From: Patiriisocius_A hiemis
Lineage (GTDB): Bacteria > Bacteroidota > Bacteroidia > Flavobacteriales > Flavobacteriaceae
Direction of reading: 5' to 3'
DNA length: 64,000 nt
NCBI RefSeq assembly: GCF_031846325.1
Contig: NZ_JAVRHZ010000001.1
Span: 248,001-312,000, forward strand
Shown: in pieces, positions 42,729-52,478 of the stretch
How the letters are laid out: the number at the start of each line of letters is the position of its first letter
How positions within the stretch are numbered: position 1 is the first letter of the stretch
Notes under the pieces: generated by a model
The model's database searches: none
What the model saw: only the letters and a program-made list of their open reading frames with translations
Told to the model about the DNA's origin: nothing
Position numbers and translations under genes: made by a program

Positions 42729-42947
42729 ATGAAACCTAACAACAAAGCACACCTTGTAGAACTTGCCAATTATAAAATGCCCTTTGGGAAATATAAAGAT
42801 CAATACCTTGTAAACCTGCCAGAGGCTTATTACATATGGTTTAAACAAAAAGGATTTCCCGACGGTAAGCTAGGTAGACTTATGCAAGAAATGTATGAAA
42901 TAAAAATTAATGGTCTAGAACATCTTATAAAACCATTAATACAATAA
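42729..42947 (+). CDS. DUF3820 family protein
   Basis: Start at the ATG at 42729, giving 72 residues; an in-frame ATG at 42651 would add 26 residues encoded by the hairpin, which is improbable. The family signature is YKMPFGKYKDQYLVNLP, then EAYYIWFKQKGFPDGKLGRL. DUF3820 proteins are small, putative quorum- or nucleotide-related proteins of unknown function. Cytosolic. Confidence 0.82.
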   Translation: MKPNNKAHLVELANYKMPFGKYKDQYLVNLPEAYYIWFKQKGFPDGKLGRLMQEMYEIKINGLEHLIKPLIQ

Positions 42948-42990
42948 GCAACCAAATATATACTTTCACATCTATTTTTAAATTAACTCT

Positions 42991-43362
42991 ATGAAAGCCT
43001 TAAAGAAAATTTTAAAAATTTTCCCTGAACTATTTTTAATTTTATCTACATTATTTTATTGGATAAGTGCTGGGCTAGCCATTAATTATATTGCTATTGT
43101 ATTAATTACAATAGTAGTTTTGCAGCTCATTTACAAGAAACAAGGAACAGGTATTGCACTAGGAGTTATCTTTTCTCTCATTTTTTGTTATATGTTTTTA
43201 GCATTACTATCTGATGTAGTAAAACTAGAATCAATCTCTTCAAAAAAGTGGCAAACTATACTAGCTTTTGTGCTTTATTTTGGTAGTGGTCTTGTAGCTG
43301 GGATTGTAATGACAATAAAATACATTAGCCAAAATAGAAATAATAAAGAATTATCATTTTAA
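42991..43362 (+). CDS. Hypothetical membrane protein
   Basis: A 123-residue protein with four probable transmembrane segments (about 9-24, 27-45, 52-73 and 87-110). I do not recognise the family. It precedes pyrG on the same strand, but a good promoter lies in between, so it is likely transcribed separately. Confidence 0.65.
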   Translation: MKALKKILKIFPELFLILSTLFYWISAGLAINYIAIVLITIVVLQLIYKKQGTGIALGVIFSLIFCYMFLALLSDVVKLESISSKKWQTILAFVLYFGSGLVAGIVMTIKYISQNRNNKELSF

Positions 43363-43401
43363 AAAGAGACTCTTCTTAAACGACTTTTATAATTTTATGT
43401 A

Positions 43402-43430
43402 TTGCCATTGGTAATAAATCCCTAACTTTG
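43402..43430 (+). promoter_or_regulatory. Putative pyrG promoter
   Basis: TTG (43402-43404) and TAACTTTG (43423-43430) with 18 bases between them match the Bacteroidota sigma-factor consensus. The pyrG ATG is 33 bases downstream of the second element. Confidence 0.6.
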
Positions 43431-43462
43431 CATCCCGTATAGCTAACAAAGCAAAGTCACTC

Positions 43463-45076
43463 ATGAGTACTACAAAATACATCTTCGTTACGGGCGGGGT
43501 TTCATCATCTTTAGGAAAAGGAATTATCGCGGCCTCTCTCGCTAAGTTATTGCAAGCTAGAGGATACCGAGTGACCATTCAAAAGTTAGATCCATACATT
43601 AACGTAGATCCGGGAACACTTAACCCTTATGAGCATGGTGAATGTTATGTAACCGATGACGGAGCAGAAACCGATCTTGACCTAGGCCATTATGAACGTT
43701 TTCTAAATGTCAATACTTCACAAGCTAATAATGTTACTACAGGACGTATTTACCAAAGTGTAATAGATAAAGAACGTCGTGGTGAATTTCTTGGCAAAAC
43801 AGTTCAAGTAGTACCTCATATTACCAATGAAATTAAAGAACGAATCCAAATCCTCGGGAATAGTGGTGATTACGATATTGTTATTACTGAAATTGGAGGA
43901 ACTGTAGGAGATATTGAATCGTTACCTTACATAGAAGCTGTACGTCAATTAAAATGGGAATTAGGCGATGACAATGCACTTGTAATTCACTTAACATTAA
44001 TACCTTACTTATCTGCGGCAGGTGAATTAAAGACAAAGCCCACACAACACTCTGTTAAGACATTAATGGAAAGCGGAATTAAAGCTGATGTTTTAGTTTG
44101 TAGAACCGAACATGAGTTAAGTGAAGATTTAAAAGTAAAACTTGCATTATTCTGTAATGTAAAGAAAGAAGCTGTGATACAGTCTATTGATGCTTCTACT
44201 ATTTACGATGTCCCTAATATGATGTTAGAGGAAGGACTAGATAAGGTAACATTAGAAAAATTAAAACTTTCTGATGCATCTGAGCCTAACTTAGAACGAT
44301 GGAATCAGTTTTTAAATCGACATAAAAACCCAAAAAGTGAAGTTACTATTGGGTTAATAGGAAAATATGTTGAACTCCAAGATAGTTACAAATCTATTTT
44401 AGAGGCTTTTATTCACGCTGGTGCAGAGAATGAAGTAAAAGTACACGTGGAGTCTATTCATAGTGAATATATCAACGAAAAGACTATTAAAAATAAGTTT
44501 ACCAAACTTGATGGTATCTTGGTTGCTCCAGGTTTTGGAGAACGTGGTATTGAAGGTAAAATAGACGCAATACAATATGCAAGAGAAAACAAGATTCCAT
44601 TTTTGGGTATTTGTCTAGGTATGCAAATGGCTGTTATAGAATACAGCCGAAATGTTCTAGGATTAAAAGACGCAAACTCAACGGAGATGAATGCAGATAC
44701 TCAAAACCCTGTAATTGGGCTAATGGAAGAACAAAAGAGTATTACAGATATGGGTGGAACTATGCGTTTAGGCGCATGGGCGTGTGAGTTAAGTGAAAAT
44801 AGTATTGTTTACGAAGTGTACAAAAATAAAAACATCGAAGAACGCCACAGACACCGCTACGAGTATAATAATGAATATAAAGAACAACTTGAAAAGGCTG
44901 GACTAATCGCTACAGGAATAAACCCTAAAACTGGGTTAGTAGAAATTATTGAAATCCCTACACACCCTTGGTTTGTAGGAGTGCAATATCATCCAGAGTA
45001 TAAAAGTACGGTAGCAAATCCACATCCATTATTTGTGGCTTTTGTAAAAGCAGCACAAGAGCATGCTTCAAAATAA
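43463..45076 (+). CDS. pyrG: CTP synthase
   Basis: A 537-residue enzyme, normal for the family. The N-terminal synthetase domain starts with KYIFVTGGVSSSLGKGIIAAS and has LDPYINVDPGTLNPYEHGE. The C-terminal glutamine amidotransferase has the nucleophile in LGICLGMQMAVIE (about residue 390) and GVQYHPEYKS with the His-Glu pair. It converts UTP to CTP. The gene has its own promoter, and yidC lies about 100 bases downstream. Confidence 0.97.
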   Translation: MSTTKYIFVTGGVSSSLGKGIIAASLAKLLQARGYRVTIQKLDPYINVDPGTLNPYEHGECYVTDDGAETDLDLGHYERFLNVNTSQANNVTTGRIYQSVIDKERRGEFLGKTVQVVPHITNEIKERIQILGNSGDYDIVITEIGGTVGDIESLPYIEAVRQLKWELGDDNALVIHLTLIPYLSAAGELKTKPTQHSVKTLMESGIKADVLVCRTEHELSEDLKVKLALFCNVKKEAVIQSIDASTIYDVPNMMLEEGLDKVTLEKLKLSDASEPNLERWNQFLNRHKNPKSEVTIGLIGKYVELQDSYKSILEAFIHAGAENEVKVHVESIHSEYINEKTIKNKFTKLDGILVAPGFGERGIEGKIDAIQYARENKIPFLGICLGMQMAVIEYSRNVLGLKDANSTEMNADTQNPVIGLMEEQKSITDMGGTMRLGAWACELSENSIVYEVYKNKNIEERHRHRYEYNNEYKEQLEKAGLIATGINPKTGLVEIIEIPTHPWFVGVQYHPEYKSTVANPHPLFVAFVKAAQEHASK

Positions 45077-45172
45077 ATAAGACAATTTGGCGTATTGCAT
45101 TTGCAAGGCGAGATTGTTGCTTAAGACTAATTAATAAATTACTTCGGAGAAAAAAAATCCGAATCAAAATAT

Positions 45173-47071
45173 ATGGAACAAAAAAAGTTTGACTTAAACT
45201 CATTAATCGGGTTTTTATTAATTGGAGGAATTTTAATTTGGATGTTATATCTAAATAAGCCTTCAGAAGAAGAAATTCAAGCAGAAAAAGCAAAAACTGA
45301 AGCAGCTGCTAAGGAGAAAGAAAAGGAAGTAGAACAAGGAGCAGACAGTAAAGATGTTACCCTGACAGAAGCTACTACAGAGCTTGCTAATACAAACCCA
45401 AACGATTCTTTAGCACTTGAAGGTCTTAAAAATAGATTAGGTTCTTTTTCATACTCAAGCACACTACCTTCGGCAACCGATGCAACTACTGTTTTAGAAA
45501 ATGATGTAGTTTCACTTACAGTTAGTAATAAAGGAGGATATATTTCAGAAGCAAAACTAAAAAACCATACAACCTATACAGGAGAGCCTGTATATCTTAT
45601 TAAAGATGGGAATGCTTCTTTCAATCTTCAGTTTACTTCAGAAAACAGATTATTAAATTCTGAAGAACTTTATTTTGAACCTTCTTTAACAAAAAATGGA
45701 GATAATAACGTATTAACTATGCGCTTAAAAACATCTCCTACTGCTTATGTTGAGTATCGTTATGAGGTTTCTCCTGGCGAATATATGCTAGATTTCAGCA
45801 TTAAATCGCAAGGGTTAGAAGGTGTTATGAACACTTCGCAACCAATATACTTAGATTGGAATTTAAAAGGCTATCGCCATGCAAAAAGTATTATGTACGA
45901 GAACCGTTATACGCGGTTAACGTATGAGCATGAAGACGAAGACTTTAGTAAACTTTCTGCTACGGGTGAAGATGATGAGGTAGAAAAAAATGTAGATTGG
46001 ATGAACTTCCGTCAGCATTTCTTTAGTTCTATGTTATTAACAGATACTCCATTTAAAGAAGTTTCATTTACTTCAACAGACTTGGTGGAAGATGAAGCAA
46101 TAGATACAGTCTATACTAAGAAATATGGAGCAAAAATGCTTTTAGAACCTAAGGGTGGAGGATTGGCATATGATATGAATATGTACTATGGACCAACTGA
46201 CTATAAATTATTTAAAAAATATGATAGAAATCTAGATGAAGCTATGCCGTTGGGGTGGGGGATTTTTGGGATGATTAATAAATATATAATTATTCCATTA
46301 TTTGGGTTTTTAAGTGGGTTCTTACCTGCTGGATTAGCAATTATATTACTTACGGTTTTAATAAAGTTGGCCTTATCTCCAGTACAGTACAAACAATATT
46401 TGTCACAGGCAAAAATGAAGGTTTTAAAGCCAGAGCTTGATGCCATTCGCAAGAAACATGAAGGAAACCAAATGAAGATTCAACAAGAAACAATGAAGCT
46501 TCAAAATATTGCTGGCGCCAGTCCATTAAAGGGTTGTTTGCCTGCATTATTACAAATTCCTGTTTTCTATGCTTTATTTACATTTTTTCCTACAGCTTTC
46601 GATTTAAGACAAAAAAGCTTTTTATGGGCAGAAGACTTATCAAGTTATGATACTATTGCAGAGCTTCCATTTAATATTCCTTTTTATGGAGACCATGTGA
46701 GTCTTTTCCCAATTTTGGCATCTATTGCTATCTTTATTTACATGATGATGACAATGGGGCAAAGCATGCAGGCACAACAGCAACCTGGAATGCCTAACAT
46801 GAAGTTTTTAATGTACCTGTCTCCACTATTTATGCTAGTATTTTTTAATAATTATGCGAGTGGATTATCGGTGTATTATTTAACTTCAAACCTTATTACT
46901 ATTGGTATTATGCTTGTTATCAAGAAGTTTGTGATTGATGAAGAGAAAATAAAAGCTAAGATTGAAGTAAACAAAAAGAAGCCTAAAAAGCAAAATCGTT
47001 TTCAGCGTAAAATGGCAGAAATGATGGAACAGGCAGAGCAACAAAAAGCAGCACAGAAAAAGAAGAAGTAG
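45173..47071 (+). CDS. yidC: Membrane protein insertase YidC
   Basis: A 632-residue YidC of the long Gram-negative type. It has an N-terminal signal anchor (about residues 11-26), a large periplasmic P1 domain (about 60-350), then five spans including ALSPVQYKQYLSQAKMK (with the first conserved cytoplasmic loop) and LKGCLPALLQIPVFYALFTF. A basic lysine-rich tail (about 600-632) could contact the ribosome. It inserts and folds inner-membrane proteins with or without Sec. A coiled-coil rich in K/E follows the signal anchor. Confidence 0.95.
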   Translation: MEQKKFDLNSLIGFLLIGGILIWMLYLNKPSEEEIQAEKAKTEAAAKEKEKEVEQGADSKDVTLTEATTELANTNPNDSLALEGLKNRLGSFSYSSTLPSATDATTVLENDVVSLTVSNKGGYISEAKLKNHTTYTGEPVYLIKDGNASFNLQFTSENRLLNSEELYFEPSLTKNGDNNVLTMRLKTSPTAYVEYRYEVSPGEYMLDFSIKSQGLEGVMNTSQPIYLDWNLKGYRHAKSIMYENRYTRLTYEHEDEDFSKLSATGEDDEVEKNVDWMNFRQHFFSSMLLTDTPFKEVSFTSTDLVEDEAIDTVYTKKYGAKMLLEPKGGGLAYDMNMYYGPTDYKLFKKYDRNLDEAMPLGWGIFGMINKYIIIPLFGFLSGFLPAGLAIILLTVLIKLALSPVQYKQYLSQAKMKVLKPELDAIRKKHEGNQMKIQQETMKLQNIAGASPLKGCLPALLQIPVFYALFTFFPTAFDLRQKSFLWAEDLSSYDTIAELPFNIPFYGDHVSLFPILASIAIFIYMMMTMGQSMQAQQQPGMPNMKFLMYLSPLFMLVFFNNYASGLSVYYLTSNLITIGIMLVIKKFVIDEEKIKAKIEVNKKKPKKQNRFQRKMAEMMEQAEQQKAAQKKKK

Positions 47072-47170
47072 GATTACTGCTAAGGCAGGAATCTCTTTTG
47101 CAATACTTTTTATTGAAATACCATACAATCAAAAACACTTAGCTTCGTTTTTAATTAAAAATAAACACTA

Positions 47171-47863
47171 ATGAAAACTTTGTTTTTATTTTTCTTCGGA
47201 ATAAGTACTGCAGCAACACTTTTAGCGCAGGATAAAGTAAATCAGTTTGATGAAAATGGAAAGCGTCATGGTGTTTGGGAAAAATACTACGACGGAACTA
47301 AGCAACTTCGATACACAGGCCAATTTAACCATGGAAAAGAAGTTGGAACATTTACATTTTATTGTGAAAAATGTAAAGATCAGCCTAGTGTTACTAAAGA
47401 GTTTTCTAAAAATGATAATATTGCACTAGTGACCTTTTATAATAACAAAGGTAAAGTGGTGAGTAAGGGTAAAATGGATGGCAAGAAGCGAGTAGGAGAG
47501 TGGCTTACCTATCATAAAAATAGTGATATTGTAATGATGCGTGAAAACTATGTTGATGACGTTTTAAATGGTAAGAAAACCACCTATTTCCCAAATAAAC
47601 AAATCACAGAAGTAATTACTTATAACAAGGGAATTAAAAACGGTGAAAACCTTGTGTACTCTGAAGAAGGTATTCTTCTTAAACGTCTTAACTATGCAGA
47701 GGATAAACTACATGGACCGGCTGAATATTTTGAAGGATATGGTAACATAAGTATCAAAGGGCAGTATAAACAAGGTAAAAAAGATGGATTGTGGCGTTAT
47801 TATAAAAATGGTAAAGTAGAATTTGAAGAAACGTACCCAATCCCAGTTAAAAAGAAACAGTAA
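47171..47863 (+). CDS. Exported YwqK-like / MORN-repeat protein
   Basis: A 230-residue exported protein (signal peptide ending TLLAQ) built of repeats such as NGKRHGVWEKYYDGTKQLRY and GKKTTYFPNKQITEVITYNKG, typical of the YwqK antitoxin-like/MORN family (beta-hairpins reading xGxWxxYxxNGxxxx). No toxin gene is nearby, so a true antitoxin role is not supported. Probably periplasmic or surface-exposed. A good terminator follows. Confidence 0.85.
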   Translation: MKTLFLFFFGISTAATLLAQDKVNQFDENGKRHGVWEKYYDGTKQLRYTGQFNHGKEVGTFTFYCEKCKDQPSVTKEFSKNDNIALVTFYNNKGKVVSKGKMDGKKRVGEWLTYHKNSDIVMMRENYVDDVLNGKKTTYFPNKQITEVITYNKGIKNGENLVYSEEGILLKRLNYAEDKLHGPAEYFEGYGNISIKGQYKQGKKDGLWRYYKNGKVEFEETYPIPVKKKQ

Positions 47864-47891
47864 TAGTAGATAATTACATAAGATAATTTTA

Positions 47892-47920
47892 TAAAGCACT
47901 AGAAAACTAGTGCTTTATTA
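47892..47920 (+). terminator. Rho-independent terminator after the YwqK-like gene
   Basis: The stem TAAAGCACTAG / CTAGTGCTTTA with an AAAA loop is followed by an A/T-rich tail ending TTTTG. It lies between the gene ending at 47863 and mnmA. Confidence 0.7.
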
Positions 47921-47940
47921 TTTTGTAATTTTGCAATCAA

Positions 47941-49134
47941 ATGAAACAAAAACGCGTCATAGTAGGTTTAAGTGGAGGCGTAGACTCCAGCGTAGCTGCA
48001 TACCTTTTAAAAGAACAAGGTTATGAGGTTATTGGACTGTTTATGAAAAACTGGCATGATGACTCAGTAACTATATCTAACGAGTGTCCTTGGTTAGAAG
48101 ACAGTAATGATGCCATGCTAGTAGCTCAAAAATTAAATATCCCTTTCCAAACGGTAGATTTAAGCGAAGAGTATAAGGAACGTATTGTAGATTATATGTT
48201 TCATGAATATGAAATGGGAAGAACCCCTAATCCAGATGTACTTTGTAACCGTGAGATTAAGTTTGATGTGTTTATGAAAATTGCAATGGATTTGGGAGCA
48301 GATTACGTAGCTACCGGGCACTATTGTAGAAAAGGAGTTATAGAGAAAGATGGTACGGAAATCTATCAATTACTATCTGGAAAAGATAATAATAAAGACC
48401 AGTCGTATTTTTTATGTCAATTATCACAAGCCCAGTTGTCAAAAACTTTATTTCCAATAGGGGAGCTTCAAAAATCTGAAGTTAGAAAAATTGCAGCTAA
48501 CCAAGACTTAATAACTGCAGAAAAACGTGACTCACAAGGGCTTTGTTTTATAGGTAAAGTTCGCCTACCTGAGTTTTTACAACAACAATTAGCACCAAAA
48601 GAAGGAGTTATAATCGAAGTTCCAGAAGATTATTCTGGATATCAAAAAAACATCCCTAACTTTTCTTCGGAAGAAGAGCGTTTGGCATTTCTTTCTGAAA
48701 AAAATAAATATTCAAAACAAGATGGTACTGTAGTTGGAAAGCATCAAGGAGCACACTATTTCACAAAAGGACAGCGTAAAGGACTTGCAGTAGGAGGTAC
48801 AAAAGAGCCACTTTTTGTAATTGACACAGATGTTTCTGAAAACATTATCTATACAGGGCAAGGAAAACAACACCCAGGGCTTTATCGTCATGGCCTTTTT
48901 GTAACACAAGAGGAAGTGCATTGGGTACGTCCAGATTTACAATTGCAAGAAGATGAAACTTTAGAAGTCCTAGCACGCATTAGATACCGTCAACCTTTAG
49001 AAAAGGCAACCTTACACCAAACATCAACAGGGCTGTATGTGATATTTGAGAATGCACAATCTGCCATTACCGAAGGACAATTTGTTGCTTGGTATCTTGA
49101 AGATGAATTAGTGGGTAGTGGTGTTATTTCTTGA
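47941..49134 (+). CDS. mnmA: tRNA-specific 2-thiouridylase MnmA
   Basis: A 397-residue enzyme. It activates U34 of tRNAs for Lys, Glu and Gln for sulfur transfer. The PP-loop is VGLSGGVDSSVAAYLL (residues 9-24). The catalytic cysteines are in NPDVLCNREIKF (about 102) and SQGLCFIGKVRLPEF (about 201). The C-terminal beta-barrel is intact. The start ATG is close behind the terminator and a likely TAATTTTG promoter element (47926-47933). Confidence 0.96.
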   Translation: MKQKRVIVGLSGGVDSSVAAYLLKEQGYEVIGLFMKNWHDDSVTISNECPWLEDSNDAMLVAQKLNIPFQTVDLSEEYKERIVDYMFHEYEMGRTPNPDVLCNREIKFDVFMKIAMDLGADYVATGHYCRKGVIEKDGTEIYQLLSGKDNNKDQSYFLCQLSQAQLSKTLFPIGELQKSEVRKIAANQDLITAEKRDSQGLCFIGKVRLPEFLQQQLAPKEGVIIEVPEDYSGYQKNIPNFSSEEERLAFLSEKNKYSKQDGTVVGKHQGAHYFTKGQRKGLAVGGTKEPLFVIDTDVSENIIYTGQGKQHPGLYRHGLFVTQEEVHWVRPDLQLQEDETLEVLARIRYRQPLEKATLHQTSTGLYVIFENAQSAITEGQFVAWYLEDELVGSGVIS

Positions 49135-49294
49135 TTTTGTTAGTAAATTACAAAGCGATTTCAAATTCTAGATTCAAGAAAGTTTTCACCTTTACCTTCG
49201 TCTTTGTCTTCAAAAAACATTAACACTATTTAAGTTTTAGTGTATTGTTTCTCAGTTAGTTGTTTCGTAATTTTATACTGAAAAAGAAAAACCT

Positions 49295-50911
49295 ATGAAA
49301 AAATTACTACTCCTTTTTTTATTAGTTTCAATTAGTATATCCCATGCCCAACAAGATGCACTTGTATATTTTACTGATAAAGAAAATGTTGAAGCAGCCA
49401 TAGCAAACCCTATTACTATTTTAACACAAGAGGCAATTAACCGAAAGCAATTGCATAATACCACTATCGATGAACGCGATGTTCCTGTAAATGAAACGTA
49501 TATTTCTCAAATTAAAAACACCTCAGGTATTTCGGTTCACGCGAAATCAAAATGGATGAATGCAATTTATGTAAGAGGTACGCAAACTAATATCGATAAT
49601 TTAACAAACCTCTCATTTGTAGAAAGTGTGGAGTACATGGATAAAAGTTTAAATTTCAGCACTCCAGTAACTACAACCACTAACAAATTTGATTTTTACG
49701 ATACCCAAGAGCGTATTATCTATAATTATGGAGATGCTACAAATCAAGTTGAAATGTTAGCAGTAGATTATCTACATGAACAAGACTTTGCAGGTGATGG
49801 GATGATTATCGCTGTTATGGATAGTGGGTTTCCAAACGTAACAACCAATCCAGCTTTTGCTGCTATTAATGGTGAAGGAAGATTATTAGGTACTTATGAT
49901 TTTGCCGAAAGACAAAACAATGTGGATGGAACTGGCTCACATGGAGCAAGAACCTATAGTGATATTGCAGGTCTTTTGGATGGAGATTTTGTAGGTACTG
50001 CACCACTAGCATCTTTTTATTTATTTAGAACAGAATTTGCACCAACCGAGAATCCAGTTGAAGAAGCTTGGTGGGTAGAAGCTCTAGAAAGAGCAGATAG
50101 CTTAGGGGTAGATGTTGTAAACACTTCACTAGGATATCAAGATTATGACAATCCTAATTATGATCACAGTTACGAAGATCTTGATGGTCAAACTACTATA
50201 GGAGCCAGGGGTGCTAATCATGCTTTTGATAAAGGAATGTTGTTAGTAACATCTGCTGGTAACGATGGTGGAGGGTTTACCTTTGTAGGGACGCCAGGTG
50301 ATTCCCCTGGAATGTTGACCGTTGGTGCTGTAGATAACGATGGAAACTATGCATCATTTAGTTCTATTGGTCCAACAGTAGATGGAAGAATAAAACCAGA
50401 TGTAATGGCAAAGGGGTTAAGTGCAGCTGTAGTTGACGAAGATGGATTTGTAACCACAAGTAGTGGGACTTCTTTTAGCTCTCCCATCATGGCAGGCGCA
50501 ATTGCTAGTTTATGGGAATCTAGACAAGAAGCAACCAATGCGCAAATAATGCAAATAGTAAGAGAATCATCACACCTTTTTGAAAACCCAACAGATCAAA
50601 TGGGGTACGGAATTCCAAATTTTCAAAAAGCTTATAATAATCTTCAAATACTTGGTGTTGAAGAAGTAGCATTAAAAAATAATTTTGCGTTATTTCCTAA
50701 CCCAATTGACACATTTGTAAATGTGTCTTTTCCAAAACATGAAAATCAGGCCATTTTTACTATTCATAATGTGATTGGAAAAAAAATAATTGATACTAAG
50801 GTTTCAAGAAATGATAATCAAGTTGACACTTCTAATTTGACCTCTGGTGTGTATATTGCAACTGTAAAAACAGAAACTAGTACTAACAGTTTCAAACTAA
50901 TTAAACGATAG
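49295..50911 (+). CDS. S8 family serine protease with T9SS sorting domain
   Basis: A 538-residue subtilisin-like protease. Signal peptide MKKLLLLFLLVSISISHAQ, an inhibitor-like propeptide (about 20-120), then the catalytic domain: Asp in IIAVMDSGFP, His in DGTGSHGARTYS, and Ser in TSSGTSFSSPIMAG, with the oxyanion Asn in TSAGNDGG. The C-terminal 75 residues (LFPNPIDTFVNVSFPKH to NSFKLIKR) form a type A T9SS sorting domain. It is predicted to be secreted by T9SS and attached to the surface. The stop overlaps the start of the next gene. Confidence 0.93.
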   Translation: MKKLLLLFLLVSISISHAQQDALVYFTDKENVEAAIANPITILTQEAINRKQLHNTTIDERDVPVNETYISQIKNTSGISVHAKSKWMNAIYVRGTQTNIDNLTNLSFVESVEYMDKSLNFSTPVTTTTNKFDFYDTQERIIYNYGDATNQVEMLAVDYLHEQDFAGDGMIIAVMDSGFPNVTTNPAFAAINGEGRLLGTYDFAERQNNVDGTGSHGARTYSDIAGLLDGDFVGTAPLASFYLFRTEFAPTENPVEEAWWVEALERADSLGVDVVNTSLGYQDYDNPNYDHSYEDLDGQTTIGARGANHAFDKGMLLVTSAGNDGGGFTFVGTPGDSPGMLTVGAVDNDGNYASFSSIGPTVDGRIKPDVMAKGLSAAVVDEDGFVTTSSGTSFSSPIMAGAIASLWESRQEATNAQIMQIVRESSHLFENPTDQMGYGIPNFQKAYNNLQILGVEEVALKNNFALFPNPIDTFVNVSFPKHENQAIFTIHNVIGKKIIDTKVSRNDNQVDTSNLTSGVYIATVKTETSTNSFKLIKR

Positions 50912-51852
50912 TGCAAAATAAAATAACGCAACTTTTTGATATTGAATACCCTATTATTCAAGCTGGAATGATATGGAATAGTGGTTGGAGATTAGCAAGC
51001 GCAGTAAGCAATACTGGTGGACTTGGATTACTTGGAGCTGGATCTATGTACCCAGAAGTCTTAAGAGAACATATTGTAAAATGCAAAAAAGCTACTAATA
51101 AACCATTTGGAGTTAATGTTCCCATGCTGTATCCTAACCTTAAGGAGATTATAGAAATAATAATTGAAGAAGGAGTCAAAATTGTTTTTACTTCAGCCGG
51201 TAACCCAAAAACATATACACAACATTTAAAAGATAATGGTATTACTGTAGTGCACGTGGTTAGTAGTGTAAAGTTTGCTTTAAAAGCACAAGAAGCTGGG
51301 GTTGATGCTGTTGTTGCCGAAGGCTTTGAAGCTGGAGGACACAATGGGAGGGAAGAGACTACTACCTTTACACTAATCCCAATGGTAAAAGAGCAGTTAA
51401 AAATTCCTTTAATTGCTGCAGGAGGTATTGCCAACGGAAAAGGAATGTTAGCAGCAATGGTATTAGGAGCAGATGGGGTGCAAGTTGGAAGTCGTTTTGT
51501 GGCTTCAGAAGAGTCCTCTGCACATCAAGCCTTTAAAAAGATGGTAGTAACTGCTAAAGAAGGTGATACTCTGCTAACCTTAAAAGAACTGGCCCCTGTT
51601 AGAATGCTGAAGAATAAGTTTTTTGAAGAAGTAATGGAGCTCTACAGGACTAACCCAACCAAAGAACAACTTATTGAGTTATTAGGGCGTGCTCGAGCAA
51701 AACGTGGTATGTTTGAAGGAGACCTAGAAGATGGAGAACTGGAAATAGGACAAATCGCTGGATTAATACACGATATAAAGCCTGCTGCCCAAATAGTTAG
51801 AGAAATGGTTTCTGAATTTGAAACTGCTAAAGAACATATTAATTCTTTATAG
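50911..51852 (+). CDS. Nitronate monooxygenase-family flavoprotein
   Basis: A 313-residue FMN-dependent TIM-barrel enzyme of the nitronate monooxygenase/2-nitropropane dioxygenase family. The FMN phosphate-binding part is AEGFEAGGHNGRE (about residues 135-148) and PLIAAGGIANGKGMLAAMVLGADGVQVGSRF. It could oxidise alkyl nitronates; a related group are enoyl-ACP reductases (FabK), so the substrate is not certain. The GTG start overlaps the stop of the protease gene. Confidence 0.87.
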   Translation: MQNKITQLFDIEYPIIQAGMIWNSGWRLASAVSNTGGLGLLGAGSMYPEVLREHIVKCKKATNKPFGVNVPMLYPNLKEIIEIIIEEGVKIVFTSAGNPKTYTQHLKDNGITVVHVVSSVKFALKAQEAGVDAVVAEGFEAGGHNGREETTTFTLIPMVKEQLKIPLIAAGGIANGKGMLAAMVLGADGVQVGSRFVASEESSAHQAFKKMVVTAKEGDTLLTLKELAPVRMLKNKFFEEVMELYRTNPTKEQLIELLGRARAKRGMFEGDLEDGELEIGQIAGLIHDIKPAAQIVREMVSEFETAKEHINSL

Positions 51853-51891
51853 TTTATTGAGACTAAGATAAAAACTCAATTTCCATTTGTT

Positions 51892-52428
51892 ATGAAAATC
51901 CATATCGAAACCAATAGACTTATTTTAAGAAGACTTATAGATACAGATGCTGAAGGTATCTTTAAACTAGACTCAAACCCTAGAGTACATGAATACTTAG
52001 GAAAAAAACCAATAAGTATTCTAACCGAAGCAAAGGATATAATAATTAATATACAGCAACAGTACGAAAAATACGATATTGGTAGGCTGGCTATCATTGA
52101 TAAAAGCACAAATGACTTTATAGGTTGGGCTGGTTTAAAATATGAAACAGATCTTAGAAAAGAGTTTCATTATTATGATATAGGTTACCGGTTAAGAGAA
52201 GAATATTGGGGAAAAGGTATTGGAACAGAAGCAGCCATTGCTTCACTTTATCATGGATTTAATGATTTAAAACTTAATAAAATTTGTGCTGCAGCCGAAA
52301 TACCCAATATAGGCTCCAATAAAATCCTTCAAAAAATTGGATTAAAACCTTCAGGGCAATTTATATATGATGATACTTTGCTCAATTGGTATGGATTAAC
52401 TAGGAAAGAGTGGCTTTCTAGTAACTAA
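51892..52428 (+). CDS. GNAT family N-acetyltransferase
   Basis: A 178-residue acetyltransferase of the RimJ/RimL-like group. It begins with ETNRLILRRLIDTDAEGIF and has the acetyl-CoA loop in GYRLREEYWGKGIGTEAAI (R/Q-x-x-G-x-G/A), followed by NIGSNKILQKIGLKPSG. It would transfer acetyl to an amine on a small molecule or ribosomal protein. A strong bidirectional terminator follows. Confidence 0.9.
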   Translation: MKIHIETNRLILRRLIDTDAEGIFKLDSNPRVHEYLGKKPISILTEAKDIIINIQQQYEKYDIGRLAIIDKSTNDFIGWAGLKYETDLRKEFHYYDIGYRLREEYWGKGIGTEAAIASLYHGFNDLKLNKICAAAEIPNIGSNKILQKIGLKPSGQFIYDDTLLNWYGLTRKEWLSSN

Positions 52429-52458
52429 AAAAGCAGCTTGGTTTCAAGCTGCTTTTTT
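52427..52458. terminator. Bidirectional terminator between the GNAT gene and katG
   Basis: The 14-bp perfect stem AAAAAAGCAGCTTG / CAAGCTGCTTTTTT with a GTTT loop separates two convergent genes. It has T runs on both strands. Confidence 0.9.
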
Positions 52459-52478
52459 ATATCTAGGTTTTAATTTAA

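Noticed and set aside
47171..47863. YwqK-like protein as part of a toxin-antitoxin pair
   Set aside because: No toxin gene is adjacent; it has an export signal and only MORN-like repeats, so the antitoxin label is not supported.
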